Below, one piece after another: positions 58,391 through 64,000 of a stretch of DNA of 64,000 nt. Source of the DNA: CAWAYR01 sp050250955 (GTDB taxonomy: Bacteria; Acidobacteriota; Vicinamibacteria; Vicinamibacterales; UBA2999); contig JBFWNR010000004.1 of assembly GCA_050250955.1 (NCBI GenBank), positions 62,001 through 126,000 of the forward strand, read 5' to 3'. The notes beneath the pieces are model-generated. The model saw only the letters and a program-made list of their open reading frames with translations. It had not been told where the DNA came from and did no database searches. Position 1 is the stretch's first letter; each line of letters begins with the position of its first letter. The position numbers and the translations under genes were made by a program.

Positions 58391-59353
58391 TTCACCTGGT
58401 TTGGCCGTCGCCGTCCCGGCCTTGAAGCGGAACGACCCGTCTTCGAGGCGCTCGCGGTAGGGGGTGTGGCAGGTGCCGCAGGAGCCGCCCACGGCGGCCG
58501 CGGCGGTCTTGGCGGCGTCCCACTGGCCGCCCTTGGCGGCCTTCTCGACCGCCAGCACGTTGGCGCGGGCATCGGCGGCCCACTTGACGGCGTCGAGCTT
58601 GCCGCGCTTCTTCATGAAGGTCTCGACCTCGGTGAAGGCGGCGGTGAGGGTCGCGATGTTCTTGGTGGCCATCTCGACGTTGGAGCCGTCGGCGCCCTTG
58701 CGCATCTCGCCGGAGGCGGCCGGCACGCCGCGCATCGCCTTCTGCAGCGCCTCCTCGTCGGGCGTCATCGGCGGCGGAATGAAGCGGGCGAGGTCGAGCA
58801 TCCGGTCGTTGACCACCGAGGTGGCGAGGATCACCGGCTTGCCGGAATACTTCACCGCGGCGTCGGCGGGCAGCGCGGCGGCATGGACCTTCGACGTCTT
58901 CTCGACCTCGGCCGGATCGAACTTCATCAGCAGGCCGATGACGGTCACGTAGGTGTTGGCGACCACCGGATCGCTCATCCGGTGGGCGACGACGAGCACG
59001 TCGTTGCCGCTCTTGGTCTTGTCCTGGTCGACGGTGAAGGCGAGCGCGCCCAGCGAGGCGTCGACGACGCCGGTCATCGCCACGTACTCACCGACCCACT
59101 GATCCGGCTTGGCTGCCACCGAGCTGGCGGCCACGGGTACGATGGCGCGCGTCGGCGGCGGCAGGGTGCCGGGGGGCGTGGCCGGCGCGGCCGGAGCCGC
59201 GGGCTTCTGGCCGGCCGCCGCGGGCGCCGGCTTCTGGCCCTCGGCCGGCGGCGGCTGCTGGGCGCCGACGACCGCCAGCGACGCGGCGAGGGCCATCACG
59301 ACGGCGAGCGCCGGGGCCGGCCGGTGCGACGAGGACGAGCACCTGTTCTTCAT
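58388..59353 (-). CDS. Exported protein with C-terminal cytochrome c'-like heme motif
   Basis: A 321-residue secreted protein. Signal segment ALAVVMALAASLAVVGAQ (about 17-34), then a Pro/Ala/Gln/Lys-rich linker (35-75), an OB-like middle domain (about 85-185; GEYVAMTGVVDASLGALAFT, VANTYVTVIGLLMKFD), and a C-terminal four-helix region ending VGGSCGTCHTPYRERLEDG. CGTCH (Cys292, Cys295, His296) near the C-terminus followed by YR is the class II cytochrome c' arrangement, so one covalent heme is expected. Possible roles are gas binding or electron transfer in the periplasm. GGAGGG lies 9 bases before ATG 59353. The TAG stop is part of a heptad arm. Confidence 0.82.
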   Translation of the reverse strand: MKNRCSSSSHRPAPALAVVMALAASLAVVGAQQPPPAEGQKPAPAAAGQKPAAPAAPATPPGTLPPPTRAIVPVAASSVAAKPDQWVGEYVAMTGVVDASLGALAFTVDQDKTKSGNDVLVVAHRMSDPVVANTYVTVIGLLMKFDPAEVEKTSKVHAAALPADAAVKYSGKPVILATSVVNDRMLDLARFIPPPMTPDEEALQKAMRGVPAASGEMRKGADGSNVEMATKNIATLTAAFTEVETFMKKRGKLDAVKWAADARANVLAVEKAAKGGQWDAAKTAAAAVGGSCGTCHTPYRERLEDGSFRFKAGTATAKPGE

Positions 59354-59431
59354 CGGGCATTTCCCTCCAAAATCGGAGTCATGATACCTCGGCCGTCGCT
59401 GCGGTCCTGCGGGATCATCGGATGTCACGGG

Positions 59432-60175
59432 ATGTCGGGAAACGTGTGGCGGCGGACGGCCGCGATTGGCGTGATCGTACTGGCCGGCATCGCCGGCCCG
59501 GGAGCGGCGGCGAGCCAGCCGGCGGCGACCTGCAGTGACGAGGCCCTGGCGGCGCTGACCCTCGCCGCCGCCGATGCCGCCGCCGGCGACGGCGCCGCGG
59601 CGGCGGCCCGGCTGCGCGCCACCGCGGCGGTCGATCCGGACTGCGAGCCGCTGACCGTCGCGTCGTGGAGCTGGCACGGGTGGCTCGCCGCCCAGCGCGC
59701 CGACCTCGCCGGCGGCAGCGCCGACGCCCTCGCCGACGTACGCACCGCGCTCGACACCTTGCAGCCCGGCGGCCGTGCCGGGTCGCTGGCCGCCCGCTAC
59801 GCCGCGGCCGTGCTGCACGCCGCCGCCGCGGCGGCGCAGCACGAGCGCGACGAGATGCGCGTGTGGCTCGAGCACGCCGCCGGTCTGGCCCCCCGCCTGC
59901 CGCCCGACAGCCGGCCGTGGCCGCTGCCGTTGCCGATCGTCGAGGGCGAACTGTGGCTGGCCGTCGACGACTTCGAGCTCGCCGAGGCGGCGTTTGCGCG
60001 GGCCGGCGACCGGTCGCCGATCGGCCTGCGCGGCGTCGCCCGCACCCGGGCCCGGCGCGGCACGCTGGCCGAGGCCTGCGCTCCGTTCCGGGCGGCGCTG
60101 GCCCTGGTCGAGCCGACGCGGCCCGACGGCCCGCTCGCCGTCGAGGGCCGGGCGTTCCTCCGGTTGTGCCCGTGA
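59432..60175 (+). CDS. Exported Ala-rich hypothetical protein (TPR-like)
   Basis: A 247-residue protein of unrecognised family: signal peptide MSGNVWRRTAAIGVIVLAGI, ending around AAASQPAA, then a single Cys (ATCSDEALAAL) and a helical, TPR-like array of about 30-residue units (for example AADAAAGDGAAAAARLRATA and AEAAFARAGDRSPIGLRGVA). It would act as a periplasmic scaffold or be a remnant of a larger TPR protein. An ATG at 59381 would lengthen it by 17 residues; neither has a good ribosome site. It shares TGATG with the next gene. Divergent from the cytochrome-like gene. Confidence 0.65.
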   Translation: MSGNVWRRTAAIGVIVLAGIAGPGAAASQPAATCSDEALAALTLAAADAAAGDGAAAAARLRATAAVDPDCEPLTVASWSWHGWLAAQRADLAGGSADALADVRTALDTLQPGGRAGSLAARYAAAVLHAAAAAAQHERDEMRVWLEHAAGLAPRLPPDSRPWPLPLPIVEGELWLAVDDFELAEAAFARAGDRSPIGLRGVARTRARRGTLAEACAPFRAALALVEPTRPDGPLAVEGRAFLRLCP

Positions 60176-60426
60176 TGCCACGCTATCGGCCGGCGATTCT
60201 CGACGCGCTCGCCGCGCATGGCCTCGCGCCGCGGCCCCAGACCCCGCCGCGGGCGCTGCGCGACCAGGTCAACGACCTCTACCGTTACGAGATCCGCCGG
60301 CTGCGCGACCGCTGCCGCGCCGGCGAGTTCCCGACCGCGGAGCTGGCCGGGCACGTGGTCGAGTTGCGGCGCCGCTATCTGCTGCTGTCGGTCCCCCTCG
60401 ATCGCTGGGTCGACGCCGACCGCTGA
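60175..60426 (+). CDS. Small hypothetical protein upstream of formate dehydrogenase
   Basis: An 83-residue basic, helical, cytoplasmic protein: MPRYRPAILDALAAHGLAP, DQVNDLYRYEIRRLRDRCRA and HVVELRRRYLLLSVPLDRW. No family recognised. Its ATG overlaps the previous stop (TGATG), so it is coupled to the TPR-like gene. It ends 41 bases before the formate dehydrogenase start and may be in the same transcript, in which case it could be an assembly or regulatory factor; that is only a context guess. Confidence 0.6.
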   Translation: MPRYRPAILDALAAHGLAPRPQTPPRALRDQVNDLYRYEIRRLRDRCRAGEFPTAELAGHVVELRRRYLLLSVPLDRWVDADR

Positions 60427-60455
60427 GCGCCGTCAGGTGCCGCAATCGCGCGTGC

Positions 60456-60461
60456 TACTCT
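60456..60461 (+). promoter_or_regulatory. -10 box of formate dehydrogenase gene
   Basis: TACTCT, 6 bases before ATG 60468, with only CCCTCC between. No good -35. It suggests an internal leaderless start. Confidence 0.3.
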
Positions 60462-60467
60462 CCCTCC

Positions 60468-62366
60468 ATGGCACGCATGCAACGGGTGGCCTGGCCGATG
60501 GTGCGCGACGGTCGTGACCGGCCGCTGCGCCGGGCGTCGTGGGACGAAGCCCTGGCGCGGGCGGCAGCAGGGTTCCGCGCCGTGGTCGATCGCGACGGCC
60601 CGCAGGCGTTCGGGCTCTTCAGCTGTTCGAAGAGCACCAACGAGATGAACTACGCGGCGCAGAAGTTCGCCCGCGCGGTCATCGGGTCGAACAACATCGA
60701 CAGCTGCAACCGCACTTGACACGCCCCCAGCGTCGCCGGTCTGGCGGCGGTCTTCGGGGCGGGCGGCGGCACCAGCTCGTATCGCGAGATCGAGGAGACC
60801 GACTGCGTCCTGCTGTGGGGATCGAACGCCCGCGAGACGCATCCGATCTTCTTCCATCACCTGCTCACCGGGGTGAAGCGCGGGGCCCGGCTGTTCGCCA
60901 TCGACCCGCGGCGGACCTCGTCGGCCCGCTTCGCCGACGTGTGGGCCGGCCTCGACGTCGGCACCGACATCGCGCTGTCGAACACGATGGCCCGCGAGAT
61001 CATCGTCAGCGGCCTGGCGCACCGCGAGTTCATCGCCGCAGCGACGACGGGGTTCGCGGAGTACAAGGCGGCGGTGCTGCCATGGACGCTCGAGCGCGGC
61101 GAGGCGGCCACCGGGGTGCCGGCGGCGGTGATCCGCGAGATGGCCCACGGCTACGCGACGGCGCCGACGGCGATGATCTGCTGGACGCTGGGCATCACCG
61201 AGCACCACAACGCCGTCGACAACGTGCTCGCCCTCATCAACCTGGCGCTGTTGACCGGCCACGTCGGCCGCTGGGGATCGGGCATCAACCCGCTGCGCGG
61301 CCAGAACAACGTCCAGGGCGGCGGCGACATGGGGGCGCTGCCGGATCGGCTGCCCGGCTTCCAGCACGTCGAGCACGCCGCGCTGCGCGCCAAGTTCGAT
61401 CGCGCCTGGGGTGTGGCCGTACCGCCGGCGAAGGGCTGGCACCTCACCGGCATGTTCGACGCGATGGAGCGCGGCGAGCTCAAGGCGCTCTACGTGATCG
61501 GCGAGAACCCGGCGCAGTCGGAGGCCGACCAGCATCGCACCGGGCAGCTGCTCGGCAGCCTCGACGTGCTGGTGGTGCAGGACGTGATGTTCACCGCCAC
61601 CGCGGCGCTCGCCGACGTCGTGCTGCCGGCGGCGGCCGGCGCGTTCGAGTCGGAGGGCACCGTCACCTCCAGCGAACGGCGGGTGCAGCGGGTGCGCCGC
61701 ACCAGGCCGCCGGCCGGGGAGAGCCGCGACGATCTCGACATCGTCTTCGCGATGGCGCGGGCGATGGGCGCCGACTGGGGGCCGGCGGTGGCCGAGCGGG
61801 TGTGGGATGAGCTGCGGGGCCTGTCGCCGGTGCACGCCGGCATGAGCTACGCGCGGCTGGAGGCCGAAGGCGGCCTGCAGTGGCCGTGTTACGACGAGTC
61901 GCATCCCGGCGAGGCGTTCCTGCACAGCCGCCTGTGGGAACGGCCGGTGGGCGGCCCGCGGGCGCCGTTCTCGGTGGTCGAGCACGAGCTGCCGGTCGAG
62001 GCGCTCGACGACGAGTTCCCCCTGCGCCTGACCACCGGCCGCCGGCTCGAGGAGTACAACACCGGCGTGCAGAGCGGCGGCTACGCCTCGCCGGTACGCC
62101 GCGGCGAGACCATCGACGTCTCGCCCGAGGACGCGGCGCGGCTGGGCGTGCGCGAAGGGCAGCCGGTCCGCGTGCGATCGCGGCGCGGCGCCGTCGTGGC
62201 GCCGGTGCATATCGACCCGGCGCTGCGGCCCGGGCTCACCTTCATGACCCTGCACTTCCCGGACGAGGTGGCCACCAACCACCTGACCATCGACGCCGCC
62301 GATCCCAAGTCGGGCACTGCCGAGTTCAAGGCGGCGGCGATCCGCCTGGAGCCGGTGGAGGCCTGA
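60468..62366 (+). CDS. Formate dehydrogenase catalytic subunit, selenocysteine-containing
   Basis: A 632-residue molybdenum/tungsten-bis-MGD oxidoreductase that oxidises formate to CO2. TGA at 60717-60719 is in frame (codon 84) and must be read as selenocysteine: it falls in NNIDSCNRT-Sec-HAPSVAGL, aligned with CARV-Sec-HGPSVAGL of E. coli FdhF, and the same frame continues for 548 codons. His85 and Arg277 (NPLRGQNNVQGGGDMGALPD) match the FdhF active-site His and Arg. The C-terminal MGD-binding domain is intact (PLRLTTGRRLEEYNTGVQ, THLT-like NHLTIDAADP). The usual N-terminal [4Fe-4S] domain (CxxCxxxC, about 60 residues) is missing; no Cys motif occurs upstream. The NuoE-NuoF-like gene follows after 5 bases, indicating an NAD-linked enzyme. 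Confidence 0.93.
60720..60759 (+). promoter_or_regulatory. Bacterial SECIS element
   Basis: Directly after the UGA, an mRNA hairpin with an upper stem CGTCGCC/GGCGGCG (60731-60737 with 60743-60749), apical loop GGTCT (60738-60742) and a lower C4/G4 stem (60725-60728 with 60756-60759). The GGUCU loop lies 18 nt after the UGA. From memory this is the same loop and spacing as in E. coli fdhF, where SelB binds. Confidence 0.85.
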
Positions 62367-62371
62367 CGACG

Positions 62372-64000
62372 GTGGACATCCACGTCGCCGGCCCCGACGC
62401 CAGCCAGGAAGAGCGCGCCGCCGTCGATGCGCTGCTCGGGCCGCCCGCGAGCGGGTGGGAGGGCGGCGGTCGTGACGCGGCCCGCGACGGTCGCAGCGCG
62501 CGCGGCGGACGGGTCGCGGCGGTCGAGCGCCGCCACCTGCTCCTCCCGGCGTTCCACGCCGTCCAGGATCGCGTCGGCTGGGTGAGTCGCGGCGCCTTGA
62601 ACTACATCTGCCAGCGCCTGATCGTGCCGCCCGCCGAAGCCTGGGGCGTGCTGACCTTCTACCACCTGTTCGCCACGGCGTCGCGGCCGGCCGTGGTCGC
62701 GCACGTGTGCGACGACATCGCCTGCCGGGCGCTCGGCGCCGAGGCCGTCTGCGACGACGTGACGGCGACGCTTGGCGCCGCCGGTCGGCCGGCCGGTGCC
62801 GGCGGCGGGAGCACGTGGCTGCGCAGCCCGTGCCTCGGCCAATGCGAGCGCGCGCCGGCGGCGCTGGTCATCCGCGCCGGAGAGCAGCCGACGCGGACGG
62901 TGGTGGCCCCGGTACGCCGTGCCGCCGATGTCGTCGCTGCCTGTGGCGACGCCGAGCCGCGGCTCGACGCCCTCGCCGACCTGCGCCGCGCCGTGCCGCA
63001 GGCGGGCGAGCCGGCCCTCCGCCTGCTGCGGCGGGTCGGCGTCGTCGATCCCGCGAGCCTCGACGCCTACCGCGCCGCCGGCGGCTATCGCGCCCTGGCG
63101 CGGGCGTTGGTGCTCGGCCCGCAGGGCGTCGTCTCCGAAGTGACGGCGTCGCGGCTGATGGGCCGCGGCGGGGCCGCGTTCCCCACCGGGCGCAAGTGGG
63201 CGGCGGTGGCTGCCGAGCCGGCCCTGCCGCATTACGTGGTGTGCAACGCCGACGAGTCGGAGCCGGGCACGTTCAAGGACCGCCTGCTGATGTGCGGCGA
63301 CCCGTTCGCGATCGTCGAGGCGATGACGATCTGCGGCATCGCCACCCGCAGTACTCGCGGCTTCCTCTACGTCCGCGGCGAGTATCCCGACGCCGAAGCC
63401 AGAGTCGCCGGCGCCATCGCCCAGGCGCGCGCCGCCGGCCTGCTCGGAGGCGATGTCGCCGGATCCGGGCATGCCTTCGACATCGAGGTGCGGCGCGGCG
63501 CCGGTGCCTACATCTGCGGCGAGGAAACCGCGCTCTTCAACTCGCTCGAGGGCAGGCGCGGCGAGCCGCGGTCGAAGCCGCCGTTTCCAGCCCAGGTCGG
63601 CCTCTTCGGCCGGCCGACCGTGGTCAACAACGTCGAGACGCTGGCCAACGTCCTCGACATCCTCGTCGACGGCGGCGCGGCCTGGGCGGCCGGAGCCACC
63701 GGCACCTCCACCGGCACGCGGCTGTTCTGCCTGTCGGGCCACGTCGCCCGGCCCGGCCTCTACGAGCACCCCTTCGGCCGGACGCTCGGCGAGGTCCTCG
63801 CCGCGGCCGGCGGCGTGGCGGGCGGGCGGCCGCTGCAGGCGGTGCTGCTCGGCGGTGCCGCCGGGGTCTTCGTCGGTCCCGAGGCGCTCGACGTCCGGCT
63901 CACCTTCGAGGACGTCCGGGCTGCCGGCCTCACGCTCGGCTCGGGGGTGATCATGGCGTTCGACGACACGGTCGATCTGCCCGCGGTCCTCGGCCGGATC
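62372..64000 (+). CDS. NuoE-NuoF fusion, NAD-dependent formate dehydrogenase diaphorase subunit (3' truncated)
   Basis: At least 543 residues, open at the window end. Residues about 40-195 form a NuoE-like thioredoxin-fold [2Fe-2S] domain with Cys ligands in VCDDIACRALG (C-x4-C) and SPCLGQCERAP (C-x3-C) and the helical start LNYICQRLIVPPAEAWGVLT. From about 230 comes NuoF: the NADH/FMN-binding GRGGAAFPTGRKW, VCNADESEPGTFKDR, GAYICGEETALFNSLEGRRG, KPPFPAQVGLFGRPTVVNNV and SGVIMAFDD. The [4Fe-4S] CxxCxxC motif expected near the C-terminus lies beyond the window. GTG 62372 is 5 bases after the formate dehydrogenase stop. It passes formate electrons to NAD+ (or the reverse for CO2 reduction). Confidence 0.92.
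   Translation, partial: MDIHVAGPDASQEERAAVDALLGPPASGWEGGGRDAARDGRSARGGRVAAVERRHLLLPAFHAVQDRVGWVSRGALNYICQRLIVPPAEAWGVLTFYHLFATASRPAVVAHVCDDIACRALGAEAVCDDVTATLGAAGRPAGAGGGSTWLRSPCLGQCERAPAALVIRAGEQPTRTVVAPVRRAADVVAACGDAEPRLDALADLRRAVPQAGEPALRLLRRVGVVDPASLDAYRAAGGYRALARALVLGPQGVVSEVTASRLMGRGGAAFPTGRKWAAVAAEPALPHYVVCNADESEPGTFKDRLLMCGDPFAIVEAMTICGIATRSTRGFLYVRGEYPDAEARVAGAIAQARAAGLLGGDVAGSGHAFDIEVRRGAGAYICGEETALFNSLEGRRGEPRSKPPFPAQVGLFGRPTVVNNVETLANVLDILVDGGAAWAAGATGTSTGTRLFCLSGHVARPGLYEHPFGRTLGEVLAAAGGVAGGRPLQAVLLGGAAGVFVGPEALDVRLTFEDVRAAGLTLGSGVIMAFDDTVDLPAVLGRI

Noticed and set aside
60468..60719. 83-codon ORF ending at TGA 60719, as a truncated pseudogene of formate dehydrogenase
   Set aside because: The frame continues in the same phase with a strong match to FdhF, the TGA falls exactly at the Sec position, and a GGUCU SECIS hairpin follows; selenocysteine recoding explains it better than a nonsense mutation.

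Overview
This is a 64 kb chromosomal stretch from a very GC-rich bacterium (wobble positions are almost all G/C), densely packed with short intergenic gaps and many 1- or 4-base ATGA/TGATG start/stop overlaps. A large TonB-dependent receptor with an N-terminal carboxypeptidase-regulatory-like domain, a Ser/Thr kinase fused to WD40-like (PD40) repeats, a FecR/OmpA/CHASE2 signalling cluster and signal-peptide-bearing versions of enzymes that are usually cytoplasmic together suggest Acidobacteriota, perhaps Vicinamibacteria. That placement is an inference; the window has no rRNA, tRNA or other phylogenetic marker.

Layout. 1-379: end of a cyclophilin. 502-7215 (minus): one probable six-gene operon, dut-otsB-otsA-GH15-dinB-aldolase, combining trehalose synthesis with nucleotide-pool and lesion-bypass functions. 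7325-16839 (plus): M16 peptidase, EttA, DinB-fold protein, UbiD-like decarboxylase, ApaG, ABC exporter. 16766-19869 (minus): FecR / OmpA lipoprotein / CHASE2-HD-GYP operon, divergent from a TerB-like protein. 20682-25540: GYF-AIM24 protein, metallo-beta-lactamase-fold hydrolase, AhpD-like protein, gamma-glutamyltransferase. 25732-28626: TonB receptor. 29611-34587: SDR-type threonine dehydrogenase, zinc-metalloprotein-like lipoprotein, quinone oxidoreductase, RidA, MFS transporter. 35166-35403: a compact small-gene unit. 35432-40173 (minus): an ArsR-methyltransferase regulator translationally coupled to cobalamin-dependent methionine synthase. 40366-43233: long DUF349 protein. 43974-48667: speA divergent from a thioesterase-thrB-thrC operon. 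48692-50935: TVP38/flavoprotein reductase fusion. 50944-55553: PD40 kinase divergent from oligoendopeptidase F. 55638-58233: a second ArsR-methyltransferase regulator followed by ahcY. 58388-60426: c-type cytochrome-like and hypothetical proteins. 60468-64000: formate dehydrogenase catalytic subunit, in which an in-frame UGA is read as selenocysteine, followed by a fused NuoE-NuoF-type NADH-handling subunit cut by the window end.

Themes. (1) The formate dehydrogenase is a selenoprotein: UGA sits exactly where Sec lies in E. coli FdhF and is followed at the same distance by a hairpin with a GGUCU loop. Unusually, its N-terminal [4Fe-4S] domain is absent. (2) The methionine cycle is controlled, by inference, by two SahR-like regulators, one next to metH and one next to ahcY, each with a promoter and an operator-like repeat at its own start codon. 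(3) Two families of heptanucleotide tandem repeats are scattered between genes. One, (TAGCGGC)n, forms composite inverted elements and often supplies the TAG stop of the adjoining gene; the other, GCTCGGG/AACAGGG type, has also invaded metH. (4) Many genes carry a TANNNT -10 box only 6-12 bases before the start codon and no Shine-Dalgarno, suggesting common leaderless transcripts.
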